DNA of 64,000 nucleotides from Agromyces terreus (GCF_009749465.1 NZ_WBIS01000009.1:1-64000); one strand, 5' to 3'; positions 35,961-46,244 are shown, numbered from the stretch's first letter. The notes: a model not told the origin generated them from the letters alone. Translations and numbers: made by a program.

Positions 35961-36380
35961 ATGTTGATTCCCCGTCGAGTCAAGTACCGCAAGCAGCACC
36001 ACCCCGGCCGCTCGGGCCAGGCCACCGGCGGCACCAAGGTGTCGTTCGGTGAGTACGGCATCCAGGCGCTGACGCCCGCTTACGTGACGAACCGTCAGAT
36101 CGAGTCCGCTCGTATCGCCATGACGCGTCACATCAAGCGTGGCGGCAAGGTGTGGATCAACATCTACCCCGACCGTCCGCTCACGAAGAAGCCGGCCGAA
36201 ACCCGCATGGGTTCCGGTAAGGGTTCGCCCGAGTGGTGGGTCGCCAACGTCAAGCCGGGTCGGGTCCTCTTCGAGGTCTCGGGCGTCTCCGAGGAACTCG
36301 CTCGCGAGGCCATGACCCGTGCCATCCACAAGCTGCCCCTCAAGGCACGCATCATCAAGCGCGAGGAGGGCGACGCATAA
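35961..36380 (+). CDS. rplP: 50S ribosomal protein L16
   Basis: 139 aa. It sits by the A site. [19 protein letters not shown] and [17 protein letters not shown] are typical. One-base overlap with rpmC. Confidence 0.98.
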   Translation: MLIPRRVKYRKQHHPGRSGQATGGTKVSFGEYGIQALTPAYVTNRQIESARIAMTRHIKRGGKVWINIYPDRPLTKKPAETRMGSGKGSPEWWVANVKPGRVLFEVSGVSEELAREAMTRAIHKLPLKARIIKREEGDA

Positions 36381-36703
36381 TGTCCGTCGGAACGAAGGAG
36401 CTCGCCACCGTCGAGCTCGACACCTTTGAAGACGAGCGACTCGTCGACGAGCTGAAGAAGGCCAAGGAGGAGCTGTTCAACCTGCGCTTCCAGTCGGCCA
36501 CCGGTCAGCTCGAGAGCCACGGCCGCCTGCGTGCCGTCAAGCGCGACATCGCCCGCATCTACACGGTCATCCGTGAGCGCGAGCTCGGCATCCGTGCCAC
36601 TCCCGCACCGGTCGAGGCTCCGGCCAAGGCTGAGAAGAAGACGAAGAAGGCCAAGGCCGAGGCAGCTGCCCCGGCCGAGGCCGAAGAGACGAAGGAGGCC
36701 TGA
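36380..36703 (+). CDS. rpmC: 50S ribosomal protein L29 with C-terminal tail
   Basis: 107 aa. The L29 core (about 10-75: [20 protein letters not shown], then [12 protein letters not shown]) is followed by about 35 residues of Ala/Lys/Glu ([20 protein letters not shown]). The bacterial core alone is ~65 residues. The tail is low-complexity and of unknown role; it resembles the N-terminal tail of L15 in this operon. Confidence 0.97.
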   Translation: MSVGTKELATVELDTFEDERLVDELKKAKEELFNLRFQSATGQLESHGRLRAVKRDIARIYTVIRERELGIRATPAPVEAPAKAEKKTKKAKAEAAAPAEAEETKEA

Positions 36704-36705
36704 AC

Positions 36706-37011
36706 ATGGCTGAGACCAAGAAGGCTGCTGCAGCCGAGGTCGCCGAGTCGGCCGAACTCGTTCGCGGGTACCGCAAGGTTCGTCGTGGCTACGTCGTCAG
36801 CGACAAGATGGAGAAGACCATCGTCGTCGAGGTCGAGGACCGCGTGAAGCACCCGCTCTACGGCAAGGTCATTCGCCGCACCTCGAAGATCAAGGCCCAC
36901 GACGAGCAGAACTCCGCCGGCATCGGCGACCTCGTCGTGATCACCGAGACCCGTCCGCTCTCCGCCACGAAGCGCTGGCGCCTCGTCGAAATCGTCGAGA
37001 AGGCCAAGTAA
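36706..37011 (+). CDS. rpsQ: 30S ribosomal protein S17
   Basis: 101 aa. It is a primary 16S rRNA binder. [20 protein letters not shown] and [17 protein letters not shown] are conserved. About 20 Ala/Glu-rich residues precede the core. Confidence 0.98.
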   Translation: MAETKKAAAAEVAESAELVRGYRKVRRGYVVSDKMEKTIVVEVEDRVKHPLYGKVIRRTSKIKAHDEQNSAGIGDLVVITETRPLSATKRWRLVEIVEKAK

Positions 37012-37043
37012 GCCTCTGGCTTGCTTGTTAGAAGGAGACAACA

Positions 37044-37412
37044 GTGCTTCAGCAGGAATCACGAGTCAAGGTCGCCGACAACACCGGCGCCAAGGAGCTG
37101 CTCACCATTCGCGTGCTCGGCGGGTCCAAGCGTCGCTACGCCGGCCTGGGTGACGTCATCGTCGCCACGGTCAAGGACGCGATCCCCGGCGGCAACGTCA
37201 AGAAGGGCGATGTGGTCAAGGCCGTCATCGTCCGCACCGTCAAGGAGACCCGTCGTCCCGACGGTTCGTACATCAAGTTCGACGAGAACGCCGCGGTGAT
37301 CCTGAAGAACGATGGTGACCCTCGCGGCACCCGTATCTTCGGACCGGTCGGTCGCGAGCTTCGCGACAAGAAGTTCATGAAGATCATCTCGCTGGCACCG
37401 GAGGTTATCTAG
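37044..37412 (+). CDS. rplN: 50S ribosomal protein L14
   Basis: 122 aa from GTG with GAAGGAGA upstream. It contacts 16S rRNA at the subunit interface. [20 protein letters not shown] and [20 protein letters not shown] are present. Confidence 0.98.
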   Translation: MLQQESRVKVADNTGAKELLTIRVLGGSKRRYAGLGDVIVATVKDAIPGGNVKKGDVVKAVIVRTVKETRRPDGSYIKFDENAAVILKNDGDPRGTRIFGPVGRELRDKKFMKIISLAPEVI

Positions 37413-37414
37413 TC

Positions 37415-37774
37415 ATGGCCAACATCAAGAAGGGTGACCTCGTTCAGGTCATCTCGGGCCGCAGCCAGGCCCGCGGCGGAGACCGCGGCAAGCAGGGCAA
37501 GGTCATCGAGGTGCTCGTCGCCGAGAACCGCGTCGTCGTGCAGGGTGTGAACTTCGTCACCAAGCACGTGCGCGTCGGCCAGACGCAGCGCGGTTCGAAG
37601 ACCGGCGGCATCGAGACCCACGAGGCGCCGATCCACGTGTCGAACGTGGCGCTCGTCGACCCCGAGACGAAGAAGCCGACCCGCGTCGGCTTCCGCGAAG
37701 AGCAGATCACGAAGGACGGCGTCACCAAGACGGTCCGCGTTCGTTACGCAAAGAAGTCAGGCAAGGACATCTGA
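37415..37774 (+). CDS. rplX: 50S ribosomal protein L24
   Basis: 119 aa. It initiates 50S assembly. The KOW motif is at the N-terminus ([20 protein letters not shown], then GKQGKVIEV). One-base overlap with rplE (TGATG). Confidence 0.98.
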   Translation: MANIKKGDLVQVISGRSQARGGDRGKQGKVIEVLVAENRVVVQGVNFVTKHVRVGQTQRGSKTGGIETHEAPIHVSNVALVDPETKKPTRVGFREEQITKDGVTKTVRVRYAKKSGKDI

Positions 37775-38361
37775 TGACCGACACGGCTACGCAGGCTGGC
37801 AAAATCCAGCCGCGACTGAAGACCAAGTACCGGGACGAGATCTCGAAAGCCCTCACCGAGGCGCACGGCTACACCAACGTGCACCAGGTTCCGGGTCTCG
37901 TGAAGATCGTCGTGAACATGGGTGTCGGCGAGGCCGCGCGCGATGGCAAGATCATCGACGGCGCGATCGCCGATCTCACCAAGATCACCGGTCAGAAGCC
38001 GCAGGTCACGAAGGCACGCAAGTCCATCGCGCAGTTCAAGCTGCGTGAGGGCCAGCCCATCGGTGCGCACGTCACGCTCCGCGGCGACCGCATGTGGGAG
38101 TTCCTCGACCGCCTGCTCTCGCTCGCGCTGCCCCGTATCCGCGACTTCCGCGGCCTCTCGGACGCGCAGTTCGACGGCAACGGCAACTACACCTTCGGTC
38201 TCACGGAGCAGTCCGTGTTCCACGAGATCGACCAGGACAAGATCGACCGCGTTCGCGGCATGGACATCACCGTGGTGACCACCGCCAAGAACGACGACGA
38301 GGGTCGTGCGCTGCTCAAGGCGCTCGGCTTCCCGTTCAAGGCCGCCGAGTCCGCCAAGTGA
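37774..38361 (+). CDS. rplE: 50S ribosomal protein L5
   Basis: 195 aa. It binds 5S r[43 protein letters not shown] and [20 protein letters not shown] are typical. The S14 gene that usually follows is absent; a strong hairpin and a 129-base spacer come instead. Confidence 0.98.
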   Translation: MTDTATQAGKIQPRLKTKYRDEISKALTEAHGYTNVHQVPGLVKIVVNMGVGEAARDGKIIDGAIADLTKITGQKPQVTKARKSIAQFKLREGQPIGAHVTLRGDRMWEFLDRLLSLALPRIRDFRGLSDAQFDGNGNYTFGLTEQSVFHEIDQDKIDRVRGMDITVVTTAKNDDEGRALLKALGFPFKAAESAK

Positions 38362-38365
38362 TCCT

Positions 38366-38397
38366 CGGATGCCGCGGGGCCAGCCCCGCGGCATCCG
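38366..38397 (+). repeat. Perfect 15-bp hairpin between rplE and rpsH
   Basis: Arms CGGATGCCGCGGGGC and GCCCCGCGGCATCCG with a 2-base centre. GGATGCC-type element that may attenuate the spc operon. A weaker hairpin (CACCACAGGT with ACCTGGTG) follows before rpsH. Confidence 0.7.
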
Positions 38398-38490
38398 ACC
38401 CCGGTCCCGACATCCGTCGGAGCCAACCACCACAGGTCACCACTCGTGTAACGGGTGTTGAAACCTGGTGAACGTTAGGAAACATCTGTC

Positions 38491-38889
38491 ATGACGATGA
38501 CCGACCCGGTCGCTGACATGCTGACCCGCCTTCGCAATGCGAACTCGGCGCACCACGACACCGTGAAGATGCCGAACTCCAAGCTGAAGTCGCACATCGC
38601 CGAGATCCTCACCAACGAGGGCTACATCGCCGGCTTCGAGATCACCGACGCGCGCGTCGGCAAGGATCTCACGCTGACCCTCAAGTTCGGCCCGAACCGC
38701 GAGCGTTCGATCGCGGGCATCAAGCGCGTCTCGAAGCCCGGCCTCCGCGTCTACGCGAAGTCGACCGAGATCCCCAAGGTGCTCGGCGGCCTCGGCGTCG
38801 CGATCCTGTCCACCTCCAGCGGTCTGCTGACCGACCGCCAGGCCGAGAAGAAGGGCGTGGGTGGGGAAGTCCTCGCCTACGTGTGGTAG
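38491..38889 (+). CDS. rpsH: 30S ribosomal protein S8
   Basis: 132 aa. It is a central 16S binder and spc-operon regulator in E. coli. [20 protein letters not shown] and [20 protein letters not shown] are the family ends. The structured spacer upstream could be a control site; S8 binding there is speculation. Confidence 0.98.
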   Translation: MTMTDPVADMLTRLRNANSAHHDTVKMPNSKLKSHIAEILTNEGYIAGFEITDARVGKDLTLTLKFGPNRERSIAGIKRVSKPGLRVYAKSTEIPKVLGGLGVAILSTSSGLLTDRQAEKKGVGGEVLAYVW

Positions 38890-38893
38890 TTCC

Positions 38894-39430
38894 ATGTCAC
38901 GAATCGGACGACTCCCCATCGACATCCCCGCGGGTGTCGAGGTCAAGATCGACGGCTCCGCCGTCTCCGTCAAGGGCCCCAAGGGCGAGCTGGCGCTCAC
39001 CATCGCGTCGCCCATCGAGGCGAAGGTCGAGGAGAACCAGGTTCTCGTCACCCGTCCCGACGACGAGCGCGCCTCGCGCTCGCTGCACGGCCTCACCCGC
39101 ACGCTGATCGCGAACCAGATCATCGGCGTCACTCAGGGCTACTCCAAGGGCCTCGAGATCGTCGGCACGGGCTACCGCGTCGCGCAGAAGGGCTCGTCGC
39201 TCGAGCTCGCGCTCGGCTTCTCGCACCCCGTCGTCGTCGAAGCCCCGACCGGCATCACGCTGACTGTCGAGGGCAACAACAAGATCACGGTCGCCGGCAT
39301 CGACAAGCAGGCCGTCGGCGAGACCGCTGCGAACATCCGCAAGATCAAGAAGCCCGAGCCCTACAAGGGCAAGGGCATCCGCTACGCCGGCGAGGTCGTG
39401 CGTCGCAAGGCCGGAAAGTCAGGTAAGTAA
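38894..39430 (+). CDS. rplF: 50S ribosomal protein L6
   Basis: 178 aa. The start [15 protein letters not shown] was chosen 4 bases after rpsH; an in-frame upstream ATG would overlap rpsH. The C-terminal [20 protein letters not shown] is the signature. Confidence 0.98.
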   Translation: MSRIGRLPIDIPAGVEVKIDGSAVSVKGPKGELALTIASPIEAKVEENQVLVTRPDDERASRSLHGLTRTLIANQIIGVTQGYSKGLEIVGTGYRVAQKGSSLELALGFSHPVVVEAPTGITLTVEGNNKITVAGIDKQAVGETAANIRKIKKPEPYKGKGIRYAGEVVRRKAGKSGK

Positions 39431-39432
39431 TC

Positions 39433-39792
39433 ATGGCTGTGAAGACCAAGACGGCTGCGCGTTCGCGCCGCCACACCCGCCTTCGCAAGAAGGTCGTCGG
39501 CACGGAGCTGCGTCCGCGCCTCGTCGTCACCCGCTCGGCACGTCACGTGTTCGTGCAGGTCGTCGACGACAGCAAGGGCCTGACCGTCGCCAGCGCCTCG
39601 ACCATGGAGGCAGACCTCCGTGCGTTCGACGGTGACAAGACCGCCAAGGCCAAGAAGGTCGGCGAGCTCGTCGCCGAGCGCGCGAAGCAGGCCGGCATCG
39701 AGTCGGTCGTCTTCGACCGCGGCGGAAACAAGTACGCCGGTCGTGTCGCAGCGATCGCCGATGGAGCGCGAGAGGCAGGGCTCAACCTGTGA
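39433..39792 (+). CDS. rplR: 50S ribosomal protein L18
   Basis: 119 aa. It is the 5S rRNA partner of L5. [20 protein letters not shown] and [20 protein letters not shown] are conserved. Overlaps rpsE by 4 bases (GTGA). Confidence 0.98.
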   Translation: MAVKTKTAARSRRHTRLRKKVVGTELRPRLVVTRSARHVFVQVVDDSKGLTVASASTMEADLRAFDGDKTAKAKKVGELVAERAKQAGIESVVFDRGGNKYAGRVAAIADGAREAGLNL

Positions 39793-40490
39793 GTGAGAAC
39801 ACTGTGAAGGAGACCGAGGTGACTGCAGAGGCACCCGTCGAGACGGCCGCAGCCTCTGAGCCGGCTCGCAACGAGCGCGACAACCGCCGCGGCGGCGGTC
39901 GCGATCGCAACCAGGGCGGCCGCGACCGCGGTGGCCGCGACGCCGAGAAGAGCCAGTTCCTCGAGCGCGTCGTCACCATCAACCGCGTGTCGAAGGTCGT
40001 CAAGGGCGGCCGTCGCTTCAGCTTCACGGCGCTCGTCGTCGTGGGTGACGGCAACGGTCTCGTCGGCGTCGGCTACGGCAAGGCGCGCGAGGTCCCGACC
40101 GCGATCTCGAAGGGCGTCGAGGAGGCGAAGAAGAACTTCTTCCGCGTTCCCCGCGTCGGCTCGACCATCCCGCACCCCGTGCAGGGCGAGGCGGCCGCCG
40201 GTGTCGTCCTCCTGCGTCCGGCGTCGCCGGGTACCGGTGTCATCGCCGGCGGTCCCGTGCGCGCCGTGCTCGAGTGCGCCGGCATCCACGACGTGCTGTC
40301 GAAGTCGCTCGGCTCGTCGAACACGATCAACATCGTGCACGCAACCGTCGAGTCGCTGAAGCAGCTCGAAGAGCCGCGTGCCGTCGCCGCCCGTCGTGGT
40401 CTCGACTACGACCAGGTCGCGCCGGCCCGTCTGCTGCGTGCCGAGGCGCAGGCGGCCGAGGCCGCCGCAGCAGCGAAGGCAGGTGCCTGA
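39789..40490 (+). CDS. rpsE: 30S ribosomal protein S5
   Basis: 233 aa from GTG. It belongs to the accuracy centre. About 55 extra N-terminal residues rich in Arg, Gly and Asp ([19 protein letters not shown]) precede the core [40 protein letters not shown] is intact. The RGG-like tail is common in Actinobacteria. Confidence 0.98.
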   Translation: MSENTVKETEVTAEAPVETAAASEPARNERDNRRGGGRDRNQGGRDRGGRDAEKSQFLERVVTINRVSKVVKGGRRFSFTALVVVGDGNGLVGVGYGKAREVPTAISKGVEEAKKNFFRVPRVGSTIPHPVQGEAAAGVVLLRPASPGTGVIAGGPVRAVLECAGIHDVLSKSLGSSNTINIVHATVESLKQLEEPRAVAARRGLDYDQVAPARLLRAEAQAAEAAAAAKAGA

Positions 40491-40675
40491 TGGCCAAGCA
40501 GCTCAAGGTGACCCAGATCAAGTCCAAGGTGAGCGAGAAGCAGTACCAGCGTGACACGCTGCGCAGCCTCGGGCTCAAGCGAATCGGCCAGTCGGTCGTG
40601 CGTGAGGACAACCCGCAGAACCGCGGGTACGTCAACACCGTCGCTCACCTCGTGAAGGTTGAGGAGATTGACTAA
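40490..40675 (+). CDS. rpmD: 50S ribosomal protein L30
   Basis: 61 aa. [20 protein letters not shown] and [20 protein letters not shown] cover the family. Linked by one-base overlaps to rpsE before and rplO after. Confidence 0.98.
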   Translation: MAKQLKVTQIKSKVSEKQYQRDTLRSLGLKRIGQSVVREDNPQNRGYVNTVAHLVKVEEID

Positions 40676-41364
40676 TGGCTGACGAGAAGATCGACGCCAC
40701 CGCAGAAGCCCCCAAGAAGGCTCCCGCGAAGAAGGCGGCCGACAAGCCCGCCGCCGAGAAGAAGGCCGCCCCCAAGGCGGCCGCTGCCAAGAAGGCGCCG
40801 GCCAAGGCCGCCGCCGCGAAGGCCGACGACGCCGCCGCCGAGAAGGCGCCTGCGAAGAAGGCCCCCGCGAAGAAGGCAGCTCCTGCGAAGACGGCCGCTC
40901 CCAAGGCGGACGTCGCCGAGAAGCGCGAGCCCGTGCTGAAGGTGCACCACCTTCGTCCGGCCCCCGGTGCCAAGAAGGACAAGACCCGCGTCGGACGCGG
41001 TGAGGGTTCCAAGGGCAAGACGGCCGGTCGCGGCACCAAGGGTTCGAAGGCCCGCAACAACATCCGCCCCGGGTTCGAGGGTGGCCAGCTTCCGTACCAC
41101 ATGCGTGCGCCGAAGCTGCGCGGCTTCAAGAACCCGTTCCGCGTCGAGTACCAGGTCGTGAACCTGGACAAGCTCGCGGAGCTCTACCCGAAGGGCGGCG
41201 ACGTCACCATCGCCGACCTGGTCGAGAAGGGCGCCGTCCGCAAGAACGAGCGTGTCAAGGTCCTCGGCAACGGCGACCTCCAGGTCAAGCTGAACGTCGC
41301 GGTCGACAAGGTCTCCGGCTCCGCCGAGCAGAAGATCGTCGCCGCCGGCGGTTCGGTCAAGTAG
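40675..41364 (+). CDS. rplO: 50S ribosomal protein L15 with histone H1-like tail
   Basis: 229 aa. The L15 core (about residue 83 onward: [20 protein letters not shown], then [20 protein letters not shown]) is normal. It is preceded by about 80 residues of Lys/Ala/Pro repeats ([20 protein letters not shown]), like eukaryotic H1 tails or mycobacterial HupB. The core alone is ~145 residues. The tail could bind RNA or DNA or be surface exposed on the ribosome. It ends the spc operon before a repeat-rich spacer and secY. Confidence 0.97.
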   Translation: MADEKIDATAEAPKKAPAKKAADKPAAEKKAAPKAAAAKKAPAKAAAAKADDAAAEKAPAKKAPAKKAAPAKTAAPKADVAEKREPVLKVHHLRPAPGAKKDKTRVGRGEGSKGKTAGRGTKGSKARNNIRPGFEGGQLPYHMRAPKLRGFKNPFRVEYQVVNLDKLAELYPKGGDVTIADLVEKGAVRKNERVKVLGNGDLQVKLNVAVDKVSGSAEQKIVAAGGSVK

Positions 41365-41382
41365 GACCAAAGCACCACCATC

Positions 41383-41440
41383 GGTTCGAGCCTGTCGGGA
41401 CCTCGCGTATGATTCACGAGGGTCTCGACAGGCTCGAGCC
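41383..41440. repeat. Dispersed palindromic repeat between rplO and secY
   Basis: Arms of ~23 bases (left with CGAGCCTGTCG, right with CGACAGGCTCG), few mismatches, 11-base loop. Same family as 31573-31623. It could act as a terminator or mRNA processing site. Confidence 0.7.
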
Positions 41441-41447
41441 ATATTTG

Positions 41448-41491
41448 GACTGACTCCACGACGGAGTAAGACTGACTCCACGACGGAGTAA
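41448..41491 (+). repeat. 22-bp tandem repeat with hairpins in the secY leader
   Basis: Two exact copies in tandem, each able to fold ACTCC with GGAGT around a 4-5 base loop. The second copy ends 2 bases before the AGGAGG ribosome site. Confidence 0.8.
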
Positions 41492-41502
41492 CAGGAGGAC
41501 GA

Positions 41503-42822
41503 GTGTTCAACGCCATCGGGCGGATCTTCCGCACGCCGGATCTTCGCCGCAAGCTCGGGTTCACGCTGGGCATCGTCGCCCTGTTCCGACTCGGCTCGTT
41601 CATCCCCGCGCCGTTCGTGGACTTCGGCAACGTGCAGGCGTGTCTCGCCGCCAGCCAGACCACGACGGGCCTCTACGAGCTCGTGAACCTCTTCTCGGGC
41701 GGAGCGCTGCTCCAGCTGTCGATCTTCGCGCTCGGCATCATGCCGTACATCACGGCATCGATCATCGTGCAGCTCCTGCGCGTCGTCATCCCCCACTTCG
41801 AGACCCTCTACAAGGAGGGGCAGTCGGGTCAGGGCCGCCTCACGCAGTACACCCGGTACCTGACCATCGCGCTCGGCGTGCTGCAGTCCACCACGCTCAT
41901 CACCGTCGCCCGTTCGGGTGCGCTGTTCCCCTCGAGCGACCCGTCGTGCTCGCAGCTGATCACGAACGACGCCTGGTACGCGATCCTCCTCATGGTCATC
42001 ACGATGACCGCCGGCACCGGCCTCATCATGTGGATGGGCGAGCTCATCACCGAGCGCGGCATCGGCAACGGCATGTCGCTGCTCATCTTCACCTCGATCG
42101 CCTCGAGCTTCCCCGGCTCGCTCTGGTCGATCGCCCAGGCGCGCGGCCTCGACACGTTCTTCGTGGTGCTCGCCGTCGGGCTGCTGGTCGTCGTCGCCGT
42201 CGTGTTCGTCGAGCAGTCCCAGCGACGGGTTCCCGTGCAGTACGCCAAGCGCATGGTCGGGCGGCGCACGTACGGCGGCAACAACACCTACATCCCGATC
42301 AAGGTCAACATGGCCGGCGTCGTGCCCGTGATCTTCGCCTCGTCCCTGCTGTACCTGCCCGCCCTCATCGCGCAGTTCAACCAGCCGGCCGCCGGCGAGG
42401 AGCCGCAGGCATGGGTCGTGTGGATCACGAACTACCTCACCAAGGGCGACCACCCGCTCTACATGCTCCTGTACTTCCTGCTCATCGTCGGGTTCACGTA
42501 CTTCTACGTCGCGATCACGTTCAACCCCGACGAGGTCGCCGAGAACATGAAGAAGTACGGCGGGTTCATCCCGGGCATCCGCGCCGGCCGCCCGACCGCC
42601 GAGTACCTCGACTACGTGCTCACGCGCATCACGCTGCCGGGCTCGCTCTACCTCGGCCTCATCGCGCTGCTGCCGCTCATCGCGCTGTCGGCGTTCGGCG
42701 CCAACCAGAACTTCCCGTTCGGCGGCGCCTCGATCCTCATCATCGTGGGTGTCGGCCTCGAGACCGTGAAGCAGATCGATGCGCAGCTCCAGCAGCGCCA
42801 CTACGAAGGGCTCCTCCGATGA
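41503..42822 (+). CDS. secY: Preprotein translocase subunit SecY
   Basis: 439 aa from GTG with AGGAGG upstream. It is the channel of the general secretion pathway, with ten transmembrane helices. SGGALLQLSIFALGIMPYIT, GQGRLTQYTRYLTIALG and the C-terminal AQLQQRHYEGLLR are typical. It is coupled to adk by an ATGA overlap. It probably has its own leader, given the palindrome and tandem hairpins upstream. Confidence 0.98.
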   Translation: MFNAIGRIFRTPDLRRKLGFTLGIVALFRLGSFIPAPFVDFGNVQACLAASQTTTGLYELVNLFSGGALLQLSIFALGIMPYITASIIVQLLRVVIPHFETLYKEGQSGQGRLTQYTRYLTIALGVLQSTTLITVARSGALFPSSDPSCSQLITNDAWYAILLMVITMTAGTGLIMWMGELITERGIGNGMSLLIFTSIASSFPGSLWSIAQARGLDTFFVVLAVGLLVVVAVVFVEQSQRRVPVQYAKRMVGRRTYGGNNTYIPIKVNMAGVVPVIFASSLLYLPALIAQFNQPAAGEEPQAWVVWITNYLTKGDHPLYMLLYFLLIVGFTYFYVAITFNPDEVAENMKKYGGFIPGIRAGRPTAEYLDYVLTRITLPGSLYLGLIALLPLIALSAFGANQNFPFGGASILIIVGVGLETVKQIDAQLQQRHYEGLLR

Positions 42823-43433
42823 CGGCCTCCGCCACCGGCTCCGCTCGGTTCCTGATCGTCGGCCCGCAGGGCTCCGGCAAGGGCACGCAGGGCGTGCTCG
42901 TCGCCGAGGCCTTCGGCGTGCCCCAGGTCGCCACCGGCGACATCTTCCGCGCGAACGTCGCCGGCGGCACCGAGCTCGGCAAGCGCGTGCAGGCCATCAT
43001 CGAGGCCGGCGATCTCGTGCCCGACGCGCTGACGAGCGAACTCGTGCGCGACCGCCTCGAGCAGGCCGATGCGGCGCAGGGCTTCCTGCTCGACGGCTAC
43101 CCGCGCAACCGCGGCCAGGTCGACGACCTCGCCGCGTTCCTGACGGCACGGGGCGAGGCGCTCGACGCGGTCATCGAGCTCGACGTCCCCCGCCGCGAGA
43201 GCATCGCGCGACTGCATGACCGCGCCGTGCAGCAGGGCCGCACCGACGACACCGAAGAGGTCATCGCGAACCGTCTGGCGATCTACGAGCGCGAGACCGC
43301 CCCGATCCTCGACGTGTACCGCGAACACGGCCTCGTGGTGAAGATCGACGGCGTCGGAACGCTCGACGAGGTCACGCAGCGCATCTTCGAAGGCCTCGCG
43401 ACGCGCGGGCTGGTCGCGGGCGCCGCGGCCTGA
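42819..43433 (+). CDS. adk: Adenylate kinase
   Basis: 204 aa. It interconverts ATP, ADP and AMP. P-loop GPQGSGKGTQ (about 14-23), DGYPRNRGQVDDL and RTDDTEEVIANRLAIYERET are present. The LID is the short, zinc-free form. Classic secY-adk-map order. Confidence 0.97.
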   Translation: MTASATGSARFLIVGPQGSGKGTQGVLVAEAFGVPQVATGDIFRANVAGGTELGKRVQAIIEAGDLVPDALTSELVRDRLEQADAAQGFLLDGYPRNRGQVDDLAAFLTARGEALDAVIELDVPRRESIARLHDRAVQQGRTDDTEEVIANRLAIYERETAPILDVYREHGLVVKIDGVGTLDEVTQRIFEGLATRGLVAGAAA

Positions 43434-43438
43434 CCCGC

Positions 43439-44266
43439 GTGTTCCGCCGGTCGATCTACAAGTCGGCGCAGGAGCTGCGCTCCATGCGCGCCGCCGGCGA
43501 GGCGACCGCGGCCGCCCTCGCGGCCGCACGACGGCTGATCGTGCCGGGCTCCGACGGACTCGCGCTCGACGCGGCGGCCGAGCGCGTGATCCTCGAGCGA
43601 GGCGGGCGTTCCAACTTCAAGCTCGAGCCGGGCTATCGTCACACGCTCTGCGTGTCCGTGGGCGACGACGTGGTGCACGGCATCCCCGTCGACCGCGCCT
43701 TCCGGCCCGGTGACATCGTCTCCGTCGACGGCGGGGCCGAGGTCGACGGCTGGAACGGCGACGCCGCGTTCACGACCGTGATCCCCGATCCGGAGCGGCC
43801 CGACGTGGTGGCCGCCCGCATGCGGCTGAGCGAGGTCACCGAGGGGGCGCTGTGGGCGGGAGTCGCGGCCCTCGCGACGGTGCGCCGGCTCAACGAGGTC
43901 GGATTCGCGATCGAGGAGTTCGTCGAGCGCGAGGGCGAATACGGCATTCTCACCGACTACGTGGGCCACGGCATCGGCCGGTCGATGCACGAGGAACCTC
44001 CGGTGTTCAACTACCGTGTCGATCGGCGGGGCCCCGTGGTGCGGCCCGGCCTCGTGGTGGCGATCGAGCCGATGATCGTGGCCGGATCGATCGAGACCTT
44101 CGTGCGCGACGACGGCTGGACCGTGACCACCTCCGACGGCGCCGACTCGGCCCACTGGGAGCACTCGGTCGCCGTCCACGCCGACGGCATCTGGGTGCTG
44201 ACCGCCGAGGACGGCGGCGCCGCGGGGCTCGCGCCGTTCGGCATCGCACCCGTTCCGATTCCCTGA
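43439..44266 (+). CDS. map: Methionine aminopeptidase type I
   Basis: 275 aa from GTG. It removes the initiator methionine and is a dimetal enzyme. Metal ligands are visible in VDGGAEVDGWNGDAAFT (two Asp), GHGIGRSMHEEP (His), AIEPMI (Glu) and SAHWEHSVAVH (Glu). The C-terminus runs ~20 residues beyond the fold. No SH3-like N-terminal extension. Confidence 0.96.
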   Translation: MFRRSIYKSAQELRSMRAAGEATAAALAAARRLIVPGSDGLALDAAAERVILERGGRSNFKLEPGYRHTLCVSVGDDVVHGIPVDRAFRPGDIVSVDGGAEVDGWNGDAAFTTVIPDPERPDVVAARMRLSEVTEGALWAGVAALATVRRLNEVGFAIEEFVEREGEYGILTDYVGHGIGRSMHEEPPVFNYRVDRRGPVVRPGLVVAIEPMIVAGSIETFVRDDGWTVTTSDGADSAHWEHSVAVHADGIWVLTAEDGGAAGLAPFGIAPVPIP

Positions 44267-44300
44267 CGCCCGCAACGGCGCGCCCGCGTCCCTCGGCGAC

Positions 44301-44306
44301 TAGGGT
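44301..44306 (+). promoter_or_regulatory. -10 box candidate before ptsI
   Basis: TAGGGT, 65 bases before the ptsI start, suggests transcription separate from map. Confidence 0.4.
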
Positions 44307-44371
44307 GAGGTGCGGGGGAGCCGTGCAGGACGCTCGAGACCGGTCTGAACGGCCAGACGGGAGGACGACGG

Positions 44372-46030
44372 ATGCTGATCACTGGCACGGGCATCGGCGG
44401 GGGAGTCGCGATCGGCCCCGTCGCTCGCATGGCGGATCCGTTGCCGGAACCGTCCGCAGAGCCGAGCAGGCTCGACCCCGCGACCGAGGCGGATCGGGCG
44501 AACCGGGCGCTCGCAGCGGTCGGCGCCGAGCTGCTCGAGCGCGGCCGAAGCGCAGGCGGCGCCGCGCAGCAGATCCTCGAGGCGCAGTCGCTCATGGCGC
44601 AGGACCCGACGCTCGCCGGCGGCATCGCCGAGCGCGTCGGACAGGGTGCGACCGCCGAGCGGGCGGTGTTCGAGGGATTCGCCGGCTACCGCGAGGTCCT
44701 GCTCGGCATGGGGGGTTACCTCGCCGAGCGTGCGCCCGACCTCGATGACGTGTCGCAGCGCGTGCGCGCCGCGCTCGCAGGGGTCGCGGCGCCCGGCCTG
44801 CCGGCGCCGGGGCATCCGTTCGTCCTGGTCGCCCACGACCTCTCGCCCGCCGATGCCGCTTCGCTCGACCTCGACCTGGTGCTGGCCGTCGTCACGGCCG
44901 AGGGCGGCCCCACCTCGCACACCGCCATCCTGGCCCGGGAGAAGGCGCTCGTCGCGATCGTCGGCGCGCACGATGCGTCGAGCCTCGTCGACGGCGCCGA
45001 GGTCGTCGTCGACGCCGCGAACGGCACCGTCGTCGCCGACCCCTCGGCCGAGGAGCTCGCGGCGGCACGCGTCCGCATCGAGCAGCGGGCTGCGCGCGCC
45101 GACGCGCCCGCGCTGCCGGGGGCACTCGCCGACGGCACCCCGATCCCGCTGCTGGCGAACCTCGGGTCGGCCGCCGCGGCGCCCGAGGCCGCCGCGCTCG
45201 GCGCCGAGGGCGTCGGGCTGTTCCGCACCGAGTTCCTCTTCCTCGACGCCGCGGAGGCGCCGTCGGTCGACGCCCAGCAGGAGCAGTACACCCGCCTGCT
45301 CGCCGCGTTCCCGGGTCGCAAGGTCGTCGTCCGGGTGCTCGACGCCGGTGCCGACAAGCCGTTGGCGTTCCTCGACGCATCGGAGGAGCCGAACCCGGCA
45401 CTCGGCCTCCGCGGTTTGCGCTCGCTCCGCGTCTCGGAGCAGATCCTGCGCGATCAGCTCACGGCCCTCGCGAGAGCGGATGCCGCGACCGACGCCCGAC
45501 TCGAGGTGATGGCGCCGATGGTGGCCACCGTCGAGGAGACCCGGTACTTCACCGGCCTCGCGCGCGAGCTCGGCATCCGCGTCGCGGGGGTCATGGTCGA
45601 GACGCCGGCCGCAGCGCTCATCGCCGACCGGATCCTCGCGGTCGCCGACTTCGCCTCGATCGGCACGAACGACCTCACCCAGTACACGATGGCCGCCGAC
45701 CGGTTGCTCGGCTCGGTCGCCGGGCTGCAGGATCCGTGGCATCCGGCCGTGCTGCGGCTGATCGGCGAGGTCGGCACGGCCGGTGCCGTGCTCGGCAAGC
45801 CGGTCGGCATCTGCGGCGAGGCGGCAGCGGATCCCCTGCTCGCGGCGGTGCTCGTGGGCCTCGGCGCGACGAGCCTGTCCATGTCGCCCTCGGCACTCGC
45901 CGACGTGCGCGCCTCGCTCGCCGGCATCACGCGCGATGACGCCGAGCGCATGGCGAAGGCGGCGCTCGCGGCAGACGGTGCCGCAGAGGCGCGGGCCGCT
46001 GCAGCATCCGAACGGCCGGCGAGCGGCTGA
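44372..46030 (+). CDS. ptsI: PTS enzyme I (phosphoenolpyruvate-protein phosphotransferase)
   Basis: 552 aa. It takes phosphate from PEP and passes it to HPr for sugar uptake. The N-terminus [13 protein letters not shown] opens the protein. The phospho-His motif is [12 protein letters not shown] (about 178-189). The PEP site includes [36 protein letters not shown] and the C-terminal [11 protein letters not shown] with the catalytic Cys. All active residues are seen. HPr and enzyme II genes are not adjacent. The position between map and infA is unusual for ptsI. Confidence 0.93.
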   Translation: MLITGTGIGGGVAIGPVARMADPLPEPSAEPSRLDPATEADRANRALAAVGAELLERGRSAGGAAQQILEAQSLMAQDPTLAGGIAERVGQGATAERAVFEGFAGYREVLLGMGGYLAERAPDLDDVSQRVRAALAGVAAPGLPAPGHPFVLVAHDLSPADAASLDLDLVLAVVTAEGGPTSHTAILAREKALVAIVGAHDASSLVDGAEVVVDAANGTVVADPSAEELAAARVRIEQRAARADAPALPGALADGTPIPLLANLGSAAAAPEAAALGAEGVGLFRTEFLFLDAAEAPSVDAQQEQYTRLLAAFPGRKVVVRVLDAGADKPLAFLDASEEPNPALGLRGLRSLRVSEQILRDQLTALARADAATDARLEVMAPMVATVEETRYFTGLARELGIRVAGVMVETPAAALIADRILAVADFASIGTNDLTQYTMAADRLLGSVAGLQDPWHPAVLRLIGEVGTAGAVLGKPVGICGEAAADPLLAAVLVGLGATSLSMSPSALADVRASLAGITRDDAERMAKAALAADGAAEARAAAASERPASG

Positions 46031-46119
46031 GCGCACCCCTGTCACGGACGGCGTGACCGGTGTGACCGGCCGACCGGCTCGGATTGCGGGCCCGACTGGC
46101 TTAATCGCGTCGAATGACC

Positions 46120-46125
46120 TAGAGT
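46120..46125 (+). promoter_or_regulatory. -10 box candidate for the infA operon
   Basis: TAGAGT (TANNNT type), followed by a ~115-base leader before infA; no good -35. Confidence 0.4.
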
Positions 46126-46244
46126 TGACCCTTGGTGCTCTGCACGTGCGCCTTGGCATGCCCGACGACTCGTCGAGCGGCCGGGCTCCGCTTCGAAGCA
46201 TCATCGCACGACCAGCAACCCAAACTCCAAGCGATAGTGAGGCT

